Positions 1 to 13,353 of a stretch of DNA of 64,000 bases are shown one piece after another. A program made the position numbers and the translations under genes. The notes under the pieces are model-generated. The model worked only from the letters and a program-made list of their open reading frames with translations. It had not been told where the DNA came from and made no database searches. Within the stretch, counting starts at the first letter, position 1, and the number at the start of each line of letters is the position of its first letter. The DNA lies in the NCBI GenBank assembly GCA_037975125.1, contig CM075860.1, positions 41,332,782 through 41,396,781 of the forward strand, given 5' to 3'. This stretch comes from Latrodectus hesperus (taxonomy: Eukaryota; Arthropoda; Arachnida; Araneae; Theridiidae).

Positions 1-195
1 AATCTTTCAAAATGTACGATATAGTAGTTAATTTTTTCGTCATTATTTATCCAGTAAATTTTTTTATTGATGCCAAATTATCTTTCATAATTTATGCTGT
101 TGTACACTTCAAAAATATGAGTACAATTTTTTCATATTTCTTATATTTTATCGCTATAGTTCTTAATGTTTATTGAACCAGTAAAATTTCAAAAA

Positions 196-272
<77 letters not shown>

Positions 273-1290
273 CACGACTCTTTTTTAATATTTATCAATA
301 AAACACTCTACTGTTATAATGCTACACGTAAATATTATATTCTATATGCATCATAAATTCAGATTATTTGTTTTTATTAAAGTTTTAATATTAACAATTT
401 TAGTTTTTGGTTAAGATTTTTTTTTTTTTTGAAGTAAGTATTTTTCATATTTGTAAACACAGATCAAGCATTATTCAAAATATGTAGGCATGTTTTCATT
501 GAAAAATGTACTCTTTACTGAAGGTTGATACAGGGAAGTAAACATAGGAAAATAATAATATATTGGCATTTAAATGTACTGAGAGATACATTAAAATTAA
601 AATATAGAATATTTTAAGTCCACAGAAAATAATTTAATAGAATTAAGTTTGAAATTTATATATTCTTAAGCACTTGTATTAAAATGTTTAAAAAAAAAAT
701 TTCATTACAATTTTAAAACACATTTGTACTAAGCAAATGACTTAAAATAATTTTTCTTCTTTCTTGTGCAGACTTAATAAAATAATTATTGCGAAATTAA
801 AACGGTCATAAATTTCGTACAAATTCAAAATAGGAGCAATGTACTGCTTTTTTTATGAAAAGCTTATAGTAGGTAAATTTTAATTAGCATTATATTATAA
901 TTGAAAACATAAACATTGATTCATTCTTTTATAATAATGCAGTTCATTTTACTTATCGTTTCCGTACCTGAACTTTTAGACAATTTAAAAATGTGATTAA
1001 TATGCTGCTTCCTTATGGGTAACTTATAGCATGTAAATTTTTAATTAAGAGCATAATTTAAATTTTAATTAAAAAATAAATAATAAATATTTCATTTTCA
1101 TAATAATTATTTTAATGCGTTCCATTTTAAACTTATTTTTTATTTTAATTTAGATTTTTAATAGGTACTCCTGTTCGAACTTTTAATGCAACGGTGGAAA
1201 GTTATTTTGGAAAATTTTCATTCATTCAAAATTTATTATTTAGTATTCCTTTAGATTTAAAAAAAAATGCTTTTAGAGATTTTAATGCAA
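1..1290. other. AT-rich non-coding stretch, window start
   Basis: Very AT-rich DNA with frequent A and T runs and stops in every frame. It holds one long (AT)n microsatellite near 200-267 and nothing gene-like that I can support. Confidence 0.7.
198..267. repeat. (AT)n microsatellite, about 35 units
   Basis: Uninterrupted alternating AT for about 70 bases, followed by a short A run. It is the first of five comparable (AT)n tracts in the window (others near 29461, 55303, 58286 and 61835). Confidence 0.97.
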
Positions 1291-1299
1291 TGTCTGAGG

Positions 1300-2350
1300 G
1301 TTTGAATAGGAATCGCGGCTGCCGGTTAAGCCTTATCTGGTCGTAATTCATAAGAACAAGCCAGCAGACGCCATGCATTATTGATAATTAATTTATGTCG
1401 ATCAATTCCGATGCTTTTCTCTCTTGGCGACGAGAGAAAATGTTTTACGACCTAACCTGTGACTGTGTTCGTGGAAGAAGGCTGAGGGAGAAGGAAGGAG
1501 GGGGTTCAGTAGCCACGACAGATACCAAGCCACCACATTAAAATGCTAAAATATTAATTATCGATTGGACTTTCTATTTGGGTATTGGAAATTACGGGGG
1601 TGATGGCTGTGGAAGAAAGAAAAAAATAATAATAATATACTTTAACTCGATCTACCAGATGGCGCTGGAACGGTCTCCCGACCCCAGCACATTTTAAAAT
1701 CTTTAAAAAAATGTAAAAAAATCGATAAAACGTATCCTCCTCAAGCATATTCGCTCTTCTACTTCTATAATGGTTTCCAGCACTCGATAGCCCGCGCTCG
1801 TAATCGATTGAGGGTCTACTGCTCCTTAGAACTGGCTTCCTTTTCATCATGGCGGGCTCTTGAATACATGTTTAATGCGCAAACGTGGGAAAAAATATTA
1901 ATTTCGCCTGCCTCCTCCGCCCCCATCTCCAGGAGGAAGAAGAGGGGGGAAAAACAACAGAATGGCTCCTCTGTTTCGTTAGAGAATGTCGTGGCAGCCA
2001 CCACATATACAAAAATGCATAATTCAACGTTTGTTTTTAGCAGAGCTGTTTTCAGGGCCCCCTGTTGACGGCCCCGGATGAAAAGGTAGTTCTTAATTTT
2101 TGGGTGAAAATGTAATTGAAGGAGGGCCACTTCTCTTGTGCGGGAGGTGGGATATTATCAAAAAATGTTACCGTGAATCGATGGCCATCGGAAGGGTCAT
2201 GGGCTGTTTTTGTTGTGTTTCGGTTTTTGTTGGCGCCGTTTTTTTCTTTAAACACACGAGAGGTGGTTTGTTTTGGGAATATAGGATTTTTCTTTCCCAT
2301 TACGTTTTCAATGGAGAATTCGATGTCCCGGAGTCTTAGGGGGATATTTG
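1300..2350. other. GC-elevated island 1, putative regulatory block
   Basis: Base composition shifts abruptly from the AT-rich flanks to a mixed sequence with CpGs, G-rich runs (about 1480-1505) and purine blocks (about 1930-1955). Short ORFs overlap on both strands here (about 1808-2364), but none shows a recognisable domain and they are what lower stop density would give. It contains the best CTCF-like motif of the window (1653-1668) and a Su(H)-type CGTGGGAA at 1884-1891. I read it as a conserved-type non-coding block, possibly an enhancer or boundary. An unrecognised short exon cannot be excluded. Confidence 0.45.
1652..1667 (+). promoter_or_regulatory. CTCF-like binding motif, near-consensus
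   Basis: CTACCAGATGGCGCTG agrees with the general CTCF consensus CCASYAGRKGGCRSYV at every position but the second. CTCF is conserved in arthropods, including chelicerates, so a functional site is plausible. Binding is inferred, not shown. Confidence 0.5.
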
Positions 2351-4150
2351 CGGGAAAGTGCTAATAATTTATGCAAGAGCTTGCACGAATGGTACGATGT
2401 CGTTGAGCAAAAGCAAGGTTTGCTTTTCTGATAAACCTAGTTTTCAAAATAAGCTATTTACACTCGAGCCATAATCATGCCTGAGCTGTGTTATACTTTC
2501 TTGGTGTTTATTTAGAAATATATATTTTACTAAGTTAAAAAAAAAAAAATTCACTGTATAAGCATTAGATTACTTCTAATGATAAAAATAAATAAATGCT
2601 GAAAATATATATGTTGAATAATTAGAAAGTTGCAAAAAGGAAAAATGTATGCTTATCTGTGCAATTATTATTCATAATTAATTGAAAGTCTTACACTGAA
2701 TACAATAACTTTCATGTACTAAGAAATATTAGAATATAATTGAAGCCATTTTTAAAACTATCCTTTTCAATTTTACTGTTTACACACGAGTTAGTAGTTT
2801 AACAAAATTGATTTGTTAAATTACTAACTCGTGTGTAAACAGAATTTTTCAATCTATTTTTAATGAAACGAAAAATTTATTATCCTCGAAGGTTAACGAT
2901 TCCAAGACATCTAATCACTCTTATTAACTAACATTACAATAAATTAGTAAGAATATTTCACATTTTGTAAAGTTTGTCACGATTTTAGTAATAAATTTTT
3001 TATTTAAAACTGTTAATTATTTTTTATTCATTAATGTTCGTGGAATTACTTTAAATCTGATTGTAATTTATATTTATAGTGATAATAAATATAACTATTT
3101 ATCATGAATGTTTATAAGTTTATATTTAGTGATACAAATGCATTTGGATAATTTTTTTTAATTATCTAAAAGATCGCGTATTACGTTAATAAATTCTGAA
3201 CTTTAATGAAGCAAAATTTTAAAAATGAAGTAATTTATGCGTCATAAAGTTTTAAAATAAAAATATATTATTAATCGGTACTTATCACAGAACTTTGTAT
3301 GAATATTAATTCAGGATTATAGCAAATATTTTATTGCTAAGCAAAATGTGTGTGATTTCATTTGATGTTCTTGATAATATATAATTATTTTTGTGCATGA
3401 GAGACTTAACTAAAATTGAGAGTTATCATAACTATCTCAAAAATAAATAAATAAATAAATGCGAGTAAACTTTTTTACTTAAGAAGTATAAAACTAAATT
3501 TGCCGGGTATCAGTAGGTTAAAGTTTAACTAAATATTAAAACTAAATAAAATATTTGAATTTTAGCTGCATATCGATTGTTGAAGGAAAAGAAGAGATGT
3601 TGGTTTCATTTTATAATCTGTTATATGAAAATCATTCTATGTTGCGAAGTGGTATCAATGGACTAAATATATAATTCATATTTTTGCTACTAACTAAACA
3701 TAATACCAATTAATTATAATTCATATTTTTGTAATAATTTTATTAATATTTTAATAGTAGTAACAAAACAGCAATAAAAATAACAAAAATAACTATTATA
3801 ATACGAGGTTATTATTGTTAAAATGTATAATTATTTAGTAATAAAATCTAGTAATATACTTCCATAAAAATAATAATAGCTACTAAATGAGTAATGCATT
3901 ATATACAATTAAATAGTTCTTCTAACAGTTTATTTATCTGCATAGAAATAACAGTTGCTGAATACTATCGCTCTTAAAATCATGTAATTTTTTTCTATTT
4001 TAGTCATTATTGCAACCTATTAAAAATACTTGAGTTTCATTTCATCATCCTTCATTTCTTTCCTTACGAATAAATGCATTTTGTAAATTAAATGAAATTT
4101 AGATGAAAATGAATGAAACTAATACAGTGTACTTAATTAATGGCTCACTA
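2351..4150. other. AT-rich non-coding stretch
   Basis: No gene-like signal. The one structured element is the hairpin at 2776-2842. A short ATAA-type repeat (about 3447-3462) is also visible. Confidence 0.65.
2776..2842. repeat. Near-perfect inverted repeat, 31-bp arms
   Basis: The left arm (2776-2806) and right arm (2812-2842) are reverse complements with one mismatch, separated by a 5-base spacer (2807-2811). The arms contain the non-low-complexity core ACACGAGTTAGTA, so this is not an AT-run artefact. The 8-mer TTTTCAAT occurs on both sides (2764-2771 and 2846-2853), but the stretch between does not have terminal inverted ends, so I do not call it a target-site duplication. It could be a miniature foldback element or a transcribed hairpin; the loop is short for a canonical microRNA precursor. 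Confidence 0.9.
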
Positions 4151-4620
4151 AATCGAGCAAGGATTAGTCATCATTTTCTCAACTTATGAAGAATTCTTAA
4201 TTCCAATCTTACAGCCAAACTGTTCGTGTATTCCTGGAATCGGCTCTTACCTGATTCCAAATTAATCAAAAGTAAGAGCAATAATCGAATCGTTCCTTGA
4301 TTGGAACAGGTGGTTTCTCTTAAATAACCAACCGACGTCCTTTGTAATATAGCAGGACATTGACTCAATCAGCAGTGCTTTATAAGGAAAAAGTCATTGA
4401 GAAATCTTTAGCTAATCGTCTGCGTCCATTGTACAAGGTCCCCATGTCTAAGCATGTTTAACGAAGGAACAGGTGCTGTTCTCTAAAAGGTGTTGGTTAG
4501 AGCATAGCACAAATAACGCCTTTTTATTACAGACATTTGGAAATGTATACTCATTTGGTGCTGGGAAGATTTTAATTATTAGTTGATGGATATGTGACGA
4601 GAAGAAGATATGCTTTTTGT
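4150..4620. other. Weak GC-elevated island with a minus-strand donor-like site
   Basis: Mixed composition between AT-rich flanks. On the minus strand the sequence reads AATCAG then GTAAGA (exon side ending at 4251), a strong match to a 5' splice site. The minus-strand frame upstream is open for about 40 codons but has no ATG and no recognisable product. One such match is not surprising in 64 kb, so I do not call an exon. Confidence 0.25.
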
Positions 4621-7600
4621 CAAATGATTGTGGTATACCTCAAGCGATGTATATTCCTTTTACATTTATTAATGATTGCATTCATTTAATAAATTAAAAC
4701 TCGGCAAAATGATATGTCAAGTTAAAAGTAAGTGGAAGATTTATCTAAACTTAAGATATATTATTTGTTATTGAATTGAAATTAGATTCTGATTTGGTTG
4801 AGAGAAGCATCAGTTATTGGTCATCTCTAAAATTACAGAAATAACTTTTAATTAATTTCATTTAAACAAAGTCCAGCATTTCTTAATTAGGATTTAAATT
4901 TTAGCTATACCTTTCTATAAGTATAAAAGTTAATAAAATAGGATCTCATCACACACATTTATCTAGTAAAATATAATACATTTTTTTCGCATGGTTTCAT
5001 TTTGAAGATTAACAGAGTTTCTGATTTCTATATTAGAAATCCTAGAAACAATTTTCTATACTTCTTTTATCCTGAAAGTTATCTAGGTAGTTAGGGTTCT
5101 TACCTTTCCGTTGGTTCAGCAGTTCGTATATTTGAATCCCATCTTTGTCATAAATGTATCTAGTTGTTTGAAATTCAGTTTAATTTTAAACTGTAGGACC
5201 CGATCTAATTAGCCCAATAATTTGTGTTCCAAAAATAACCATTAAGCCATAAACCAACTTAACCAATTAACCTATATTTCGTTAAATTAAAAGAAAATAT
5301 TTGAAAACAATTTAGAATTTTAGGAATACTTATATGATTTGAGTAGACTTTGTGTGTAGTGTTTATTGTGATTTGTGTAGTTTATTAAAATTTGCCTATG
5401 TTATATTCATTGCGTATAACTAAGCTTATTGATCATAATCATATTTAAATTTCAATTAAAGATATAGAAACGTTTGTTGACAAAAATCTCGTTAAAATAA
5501 TCTAATTGAAATGTGAACATAATATTCTTGTTAAATTTTATAAACTTGTTTAAGTTTGTTTTCACATTCTAAATATTGACTTCAATCTGCTGATTTAGAA
5601 AAAAGTTTTTTTGGCTAATTATATTAAAATCTTTACTTTTCGAATGTTTCTCAAAAAGCTTATACTGATTTACTTAAAAGCATGCTTCATATTTAAAATG
5701 AAGCAACTTCTTTGATCTTCTTAAGATCTTAAAAAGCCTATGCTTTTATACTGTTATTGATATAACTATTAACTTACATCTTAGTATAGGAAAATAAATT
5801 TAAGCTTAGTATTTATATAACGCAAATACTATGCATATCAAATATTCTTCTGTGACTAATATTTTATATGTTCAAAGGAAATTTCTTTAAATATATTTCG
5901 AAAATTAAAAAGTAATTTTTAAAGAAATGTATACTTTTTTAAAGAATTTTCAGAAAACTTAATTTTAATCTGAGTTCATTTAAAATATTATATATAGTCG
6001 TTACATTACGAGACATTTATTTTTATGAATTATATTAAATAAAATGTCATAAATTAAATTTATTATTTCCTTAAATAAATCATTTTATTATTTTTAGCCA
6101 AAATATATTAAAGTTATGTTAAAAAATATGGCAACACTTATTATTAAATATTTATTACGGTGTGGAATCTATTTTAAAATCTCAGTTCTGATATGACCTC
6201 TGTTGTGTTAAGAGCGTAAATTAGTCAGTAAAAATAACAACTGGCTAACCAATTAACTATTGGCGAATTGCTTACCTTGATATTGGAAAAAATTTAAGGG
6301 GAGCAAAAATGTTATTGATAAACTAACAAATTACTCATGAAAACACGAAAACATATAATATTGATCAAAAATGCTAGAAAATGTATTAAAAATTTAAATT
6401 TTAGTTACTGATCAGTTTTTGACTATCTTGAATATTTTTACTGATTTTCTCGTAATATTTGACAATTTTGGATAAAAATGCTATCCATTGAAATAAAAAT
6501 ATTAGAAAGCCGGAAAAGAATTATGAAATGTGTTACATTATATCTGAAATTTTCTCAACATGCCAGGATTGCTAAATTAATCCTAATAGAAAATGAAAGA
6601 TTACACATAAAACGGTGTTTTATTATTTATAAAATTGAAAATCAATAAAATGATATTCTGCTTAATATTATACAAATGATGACTCCTCAAAAGAAAAAAC
6701 GAAAGATTAATAAATAAATTATAAGTGTTGCCCACAATTACTGCTTAGAATTTGTTTTTCAGAAACAAGCCTAAAAATATATACATTTACCCTCATTCGA
6801 ATATTGCTATCTTGAACGTGATAGGGCTACTGATGCCCATCAAAGTATTTGTGAAATTATTATCGATGTGTTTATATTTCTACGTGTTCATTTGTGCGCT
6901 TTTTACAAAGTAACATTTCCAGCGTCTTAAAGTATTTTACATGCATTGCTGTTAAAGGAAACCGATACTTGTTTTTAAAGGCGTCTCTTAAAGACACCGA
7001 AGCGTCTGTATCAATTTTGAGAAATAAACATTTCGTCTCTGAGCGGAAAAAGGTGAAAAGATTTTTATCAATATTTCTACCCATACTCGCGGTGTCACTC
7101 TCAGAACTGTGAGTGGAGAGCCTGCTCCTGTAATTTTGTTCTTTTTTTATTTATTTAAAAATCGATAAATGTTTGGTTTTTAGATTTTCTATTTGCTTTG
7201 AAATGAATATTTCTTTACATACAAAAACAAACTGGAATTTCGCTACTTACAACATGTTTTTGGGTAGTATTTTTAATTCCTTAGTACGAACTGTTTTCCT
7301 TTTTACAGATAAACATTACGTTATTTTTGAGTGGATTTGTTTAGTTTTGAATATGATCAAATTTTAAATTAATCAATTATTTTTTAATTTAATTACTAAT
7401 TTTTAGTATATATTTTTATTTTTGACATTTAAAATAAGCAATCGATTTCTGTTAAAATTGTAAATATATTTTAAAATAATTTATTTGATTAAAAAAGTAT
7501 TGGATCAAATAAAATCATTAGAGTTTTTTTTTATTTCAATTATATAGTATTCAAATTTTAAAATTTGGAAGTTTGATTCATATTTGTGAAAACAATCCTA

Positions 7601-8100
7601 TGAAATGTTATTCTGTATTTTGTTCACTAAACTGCATTAAGAATGAGTAGAACAAGTTATTATTCAAGTTCACAAGTTATGTGATCAGACTTTAAACTTT
7701 TTTTTTCCCAGCTTTAAAATTTTGATGACAAAATATTTGAAATTATGTATTTAGGATGTAATGTACTCAGTAAAATTATATAACAAATGTTAATTTTTAC
7801 CAGAAAATTAAAATCTATGAGTGAATAGAAAATATGAAAAATTACTATTTTACTACTTTAAAATAGAATTTAATAAAAAAATAAAGCTTGAAATATCCCT
7901 TTAGAAAATCCTTACAATAACATAAAATAGTCTATACACTTCTTGATAAAAGTCAGTATCTTAAACATATTTATTATTTAAATATTTCATTCAATAACAC
8001 CATGCAAAATATGTAAAATGTATTAATTAAATATAAAGATTTAGAATAGAAATTCACATTTAATTTTCTAAATAGATTGAAATAATATACTATAAATATT
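4621..8100. other. AT-rich non-coding stretch
   Basis: Mostly featureless AT-rich DNA with one decayed SINE (about 5097-5275) and a small mixed-composition patch at about 6870-7110. In that patch both strands are open for about 70 codons; neither reading frame resembles a known family. Confidence 0.6.
5097..5275 (+). mobile_element. Decayed tRNA-derived SINE, copy A
   Basis: A degenerate tRNA B-box (TTTGAATCCCA, about 5131-5141) is followed by the family body CTGTAGGACCCGATCTAATT (from 5191) and the 3' part AAAATAACCATTAAGCCATA (from 5231). The same order of modules recurs near 25.9, 54.9, 55.4, 58.4, 60.4 and 61.5 kb, which defines the family. Sequence divergence indicates an old insertion. 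Confidence 0.55.
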
Positions 8101-8107
8101 ACAGAGT

Positions 8108-8670
8108 ACCATTTGAATATGAATGATATTTACTTCCTGAATTTCTCAAATGTTTTAATGGTTACTGTTTTTTTTAATTGAAAACGCATTTTGAATATGA
8201 ATTAATATTTACCTTACTAATTTTTATATGCATGAATTAAAAAGTACTAATAAATATTGCAAAATATATTTTGAATATAAATTAATTTTACCCTCCTAAT
8301 TTTTGTTTGCATGAAATTAAAAAGTAATGAATATTGCAAAATATATTTAAAATATAAATCTATATTTACCCTCTTACTTTCTAAAATTTATTTTTAATAT
8401 TTATTGCTTACATATTAATTTATAGGTTACTTTAAAAATGACTTGATATTTGCTTCCTAATCTGTGAATACATTAGATTACATTAAAAAATATTTAAAAT
8501 AAATTTTGAATATAAATTGATGATTGACATCCTTGTTTCTGGATAAATTTAATTAATAATCAGCAATTTCGCTTATAATTTTTGAAGTAGTTTATAAAAT
8601 TTATTGCTTATTAATTTAAAGTACATTTTCGAATTCGAGTTGATATTTATTCTTCTAATATGTGAAGACT
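8108..8670 (+). repeat. Degenerate minisatellite, about 78-bp unit, about 7 units
   Basis: A motif of the form ATTTTGAATATAAATTRAT followed by a T-rich stretch and CCT(A/T)CTAAT recurs at about 8111, 8189, 8268, 8344, 8428, 8502 and 8623. The start-to-start steps are about 74-84 bp, except the last (about 121), which seems to carry an insertion. Units 2 and 3 also share the stretch GCATGAAATTAAAAAGTA and then AATATTGCAAAATAT. The units are diverged, so this is an old tandem array. Confidence 0.75.
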
Positions 8671-9140
8671 TCCTCCATCTCGAGATTTCACTTCATGTCT
8701 CCAGTTACCGATGAAATTAAATGACAATATTTTACACAAAAATCTTTTCAGCAACAAAAATTGTTCCCCTCTTTATCATAAACATATTGTCCTTTACACA
8801 CACACAATCTTCTTGACAAAATTACTTTTCTTCCAGACTGGACAAGTTAGTTTTCTCTTAGTTTTTTCTCTTTTCTTTCCTTTCTCCTGGTCTCTCCTTT
8901 ACATACTTTGGGGTGCCCAGCACTGAGCAGAGATTTATTTATTTCCTCATCGCGCCCTAGTGTACCGAGTTTTGTAATAAGCAACTCTTAACACGGGCAC
9001 ACAAACTCTGGTAATCCAATTTTTAGGGACTTTGCGGAAGCTTTCTCTCAGGTTCTCTGAGTTGCTGCCCTCCAACAATATTAGATTGCCTCCGAAAAAA
9101 CAAGAGATAAGATGGGGGCAATCTTATTTTTTTAGGCTCA
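8640..9140. other. GC-elevated island, no gene recognised
   Basis: A mixed-composition block within AT-rich flanks. It contains a small hairpin (ATAAGAT and ATCTTAT arms around 9107-9127) and a T/C-rich tract at about 8845-8900. A + frame from ATG at 8711 is open for about 70 codons, but it has no recognisable domain and is rich in F/L, as expected from T-rich DNA. Confidence 0.35.
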
Positions 9141-10600
9141 TTTTAAAATGAGTAAATAATGTGCTAGTTATACCTCAGTAATCAGTAGTTATAGCCTCTA
9201 TCAGTTATTTACTTTAATGGTGTTCATCATGTTGCCCATATCAAGGATTTGGCGTTTGATTTCGTAAAGAATACTCATTTTTCATTTTTATATCAATAAA
9301 TGAGAATAATTGTATTTACTCTCATTTTTTTATTGATATGCATTTTGTATTGCTATGTTTTAAACGGGAACTTAAAACTTATCCGTGAAAACAGTATACT
9401 TATTGAGTTTATTTTCTGAATAATAATGCTGAAAACTACAAAAACTGTAAAATTCTTAAATATCTTAAAAGTGCAATTAGATTAACTAAAATCCAGTCGA
9501 AACTGGTTTTGAGTAGTGATTTTGCATCATCACTGATATGCATTGTGATTTAAAATGTCATTGGAAAATTGTTAATCCAATACTTAATATGGTATTGACA
9601 GAAAAATGATTATACAACTGATACCTAAATAATTTGAATTTCCTACTTGGGTTTAAGCTATTCGAATTTTTTCATTTTTATGTTGGTAATGTGAAAATAA
9701 ATAAAATTAAATTGCTTTGTTTATTTTTTACGTTTCTGACAAGATCAATTTCTGGCTGTTATATAATGATTAGATATTAAAATTTGCTGTCTGAAAAATA
9801 ATGCGTTAAAAATATTTCAGTAAACTAGTTTTCTATTTGAATTCCTCCATTCAGCTATATTTAGTCATTTTTTCTCATAGTTGAAAGTACATGAAAATTT
9901 AACATCCACACAGCAATATATATATATATAAGTCGAAATAGACATTTGTTCTGAGAATATTGTAAATAAGTCTCATTAAATCGAAATATCTTAGTTGCTC
10001 TATATTCAAAAATATTTAAGCAAATAGAAGTAAAAAATACATTTAAAGATAGCAAAAACAGTATTAAATGATTTAAACGCAGAAAATCTTAAGATTTATT
10101 TCATACATACTTTTTAATGCATATTATTTTTTACTTTTCACTTAATTTGCTATAATTGTATACTGTCTTATTTTATATAATAGTACATAGTAATATAATG
10201 ATAACATAGTCTTATTCATTGTATAAATCACATACATATTGTTAAAATGTACTGATTTCTCTTTTTACAAACAGTTTTGTTTTTCCAAATAAAAATGTTG
10301 TTACAATATTTATTTAAAAAACTTCTTTTTTAACTTTGAAGAAAAATAAATTTTTCTATACATCATCTAAAGGGTTTCATTTTTAATGTAAGAAATGAAA
10401 TTTTTCATATAAATTTTTTTTGTTGTAATTAGAAAATAAGAATATTTTGAAATTAATAAGAAAATATATCGAAATTATATCAGGGAAGTAAAAAAAAAAT
10501 CACGATATTCAAACCAGACTTTTGAATCATAATTTTAAATAGAATAATTATTAAATTTATTTATTTTAGAGAAAAATCCATTGTTATTAATTTGTTATAA
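9141..10600. other. AT-rich non-coding stretch
   Basis: Nothing gene-like. A local inverted repeat (ATATCAATAA near 9290 against TTATTGATAT near 9330) and a short (AT)n tract at about 9916-9930 are the only structure. Confidence 0.65.
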
Positions 10601-10920
10601 CTAAGACAAAAAATGAATTTTTCTCTATGGGCTGTGTAGGCTTTCTGCCTACATGTGCATAAGTAATGTTGAGCGACGAAATAAACTAAAGAACACTGAA
10701 GATAAGGTTAGAAAAAAAAAGGTGTAAAGCCGAGAAATATAGTTACCATCTCCAAACAAGGAAATCTTTTACAAGAAATAAGTAGGTCACGCCACGTGCC
10801 ATACCTGAAAATTACCCCTTGGGCCCCACTTCCACGCAGGTCCCTGGAAGAAAAGGGGGCCCTGATGGTGACAGAAGTATCGCGCAACAGTCGGTAGCTG
10901 CTTTTTTTTTCTATTATCAC
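10600..10920. other. GC-elevated island around a candidate minus-strand microexon
   Basis: Mixed composition with a GCCACGTGCC E-box (10791-10800) and a GGGCCCC block. On the minus strand a pyrimidine tract, acceptor and donor are arranged as described for 10805-10843. The minus frame through the block is open for about 70 codons without an ATG. Confidence 0.3.
10805..10843 (-). CDS. Candidate 39-nt microexon (hypothetical)
   Basis: Read on the minus strand, the pyrimidine tract CCCCCTTTTCTTCCAG ends in a strong 3' splice acceptor; 39 nt later comes CAG followed by GTATGG, a good 5' donor. The enclosed 39 nt is a multiple of three and open in one frame (with the flanks it reads roughly RDLRGSGAQGVIFR), so including it would not shift a reading frame. 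It shows no homology I recognise, and flanking exons are not visible. Splice-like pairs arise by chance, so this is a hypothesis. Confidence 0.15.
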
Positions 10921-13353
10921 TGTTATCTATCATAACTGTTTTTTTCCTTTTTTTACTAAAATGTTTTTTTTTATAAATTTTGACCTTGGATTTTTTTTTT
11001 ATTGAACATGTCGGTTAATATAATTTTTTTTCCAACTGCTTTATTCGGCAAAAAGATGGAAATATGGGAAAGATTTTTCTTTTTCAACCCCTGCTTTGCT
11101 GGGTGTCAGATGGATTTCCAATTTTATTTCCGCTTCCTGATTTATTCTATTGTTAATATAATTTATTTATGAATTTATAGGTCAAATTCGAATTTCAGTT
11201 TAATTATGAGATATATATTTTAACATTTATAATATTTACCACTCTATATTTTTTTAATAATTTATAATCTTTTTCGTGTAAGCGAATTAATTTATTTTGA
11301 AACAATTTAAAAACCTGTTCAAATTTTTTAAAGATATTTTGCTGTGAAAAATTATTTCTTATAATTTATATATTTTAAAGCTTGTATAGAATGTTTCTTA
11401 TTAAGATGCATTTTACAGTACATATAATTTTCGCTCACAATATTTGAAATTTTTCATAAATTTTCGTTATACTTCATTTAGTTATGAAATTTCGATTGAT
11501 ATTTTCTTATACTTATTGATATTCAGTTGCATCAAATTATCAAAATAATTCTGATACAGCTATCAATTTATAGTAAGGCAATTATTCTCAGTTTTCTGTT
11601 AAAGAATGGTAAGAAATAAATTTCAATTACTTATGTGAGATTCTTTTATTTAAAATTGATTTAATCTATGTTTAATTTATTACAGATTTTGAAAAATAAA
11701 AGGATATTTATTGCAAAATTTTAGATTTCCTTTACATATAATTTACTGGTATCTAAACTTTGTTGCATTATTATTAAATTATATAAATAATTAGCATTTT
11801 TATTACTTTATACATTGTTTTATTTTAATAGATTAAAATTATCAAACTTTATAAGTTTACAACTTTTTTCATATCGTTTGGGTGCTTTTTTGATAGTAGT
11901 AAAGCAAATATAATTGCAAATTTCTAGCAAGATAAAATAATTAGGTGATAGTTAATTTATGTTTTTTTTTATTTTGTGGAAATTTCTTATGAAAAAAATA
12001 TTCAGAAATATATTTCTCAATTTCTCTGAAATTAAATTTCCAGTTCATAATATTCCTAAAAACATACAAATAAAGTGATATTTATGCAAATAAAGAATAT
12101 TTATTTACATATTATGTGTATATAGTTAATTTAAATGCTATTTAAACTTGAGTTTTGATATGTCTATTTATGTTTTGTCAATTTTTTAGAAAATTTTTAT
12201 GTAATAGAAGTAAAAATTAGATTTAAGGAATCCCAAACAATTAAACATAGAAATTAATTTGTAAGCAGATAACAATAGATAAAATGAAATTTTAATTTTT
12301 CTAAGCAACGACTGTGAATATAACTATGCATATTAATATTATGTTGATTAAAAAAATCACCCCAAATAATTCTTTCTTTTATTTCAATTGATTTATATAT
12401 TAACTGTGATTCAAAACCTGTGCATTATTTCTTTTGGTTTTTTCAAATTTCGAGTGATTTTTAAACAATAAACATGTTTCAAATTTAAATTTAAATAGTT
12501 TGGTAAAAATATAATACTTTTTAATTCTTAATACTAATGTAAGTGTTTGTCAATAATTTTCATGATTTTATTTTAAGAATCGCTATTCAGTTTAAAAAAA
12601 TCTGACGAAACACGAATAGACAACTTAGAATTTATGATGGAAGTTTTAAAATTTACTTTAATACAGTTTATATAATAAATATTCTTCAATAAATGAAATT
12701 TAACGAGAAATTAATTTGAGAAATTTTCGGTGATAAATTTTTAATAAATACATAGGAAAAATTCCATAATGGATCTGTAATTTGTTTTGTATATATTTTG
12801 AGCTTTGAAGATAAGAAAATACTGAAAATCTTTAAGTAAAATTTGATTGAAATATTTTATAAATCATTTATTTAAATGTAATCATATGTTTTGAAGTAAA
12901 CTCATCTCTTATTTATTAATCATTACTATCTTTTTCAAAATTATTGTTTATTATTTCTTCATGATTTATAATAAAATAAGCATTATATAAAAAGCGAACT
13001 AATGATAACTTTATTTAAAATTTATAAAATGAATTTCTAAATGTTTTATTGAAATTTAAAACTACATGCTTATATATATCCTTATACTCTTATAGACAAT
13101 TATTTTTAACTAAAATTCAAGATAGCATTATTAAATTTATGCTTAAATTAATTAAATTTATAATTTAAATATTCTTGAAATTTTCTCATACAAGTCCAAC
13201 ATTTTTCTATCTTTGTTTTATTTAAATATGATTTGTGTAAGTGATTTGACAAAATGATTAATTATAAAAAGACACAAGTATTTTGTAAATTTGTAAAACA
13301 TATTTTTAAATAGTAAGCTTCAATTTTTAATTTGAATTCTTAACTGTAATTTT

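Noticed and set aside
2764..2853. 8-bp TTTTCAAT flanks of the hairpin as a hAT-type target-site duplication
   Set aside because: The bases between the 8-mers and the arms are not complementary, and T-rich 8-mers recur by chance in this DNA.
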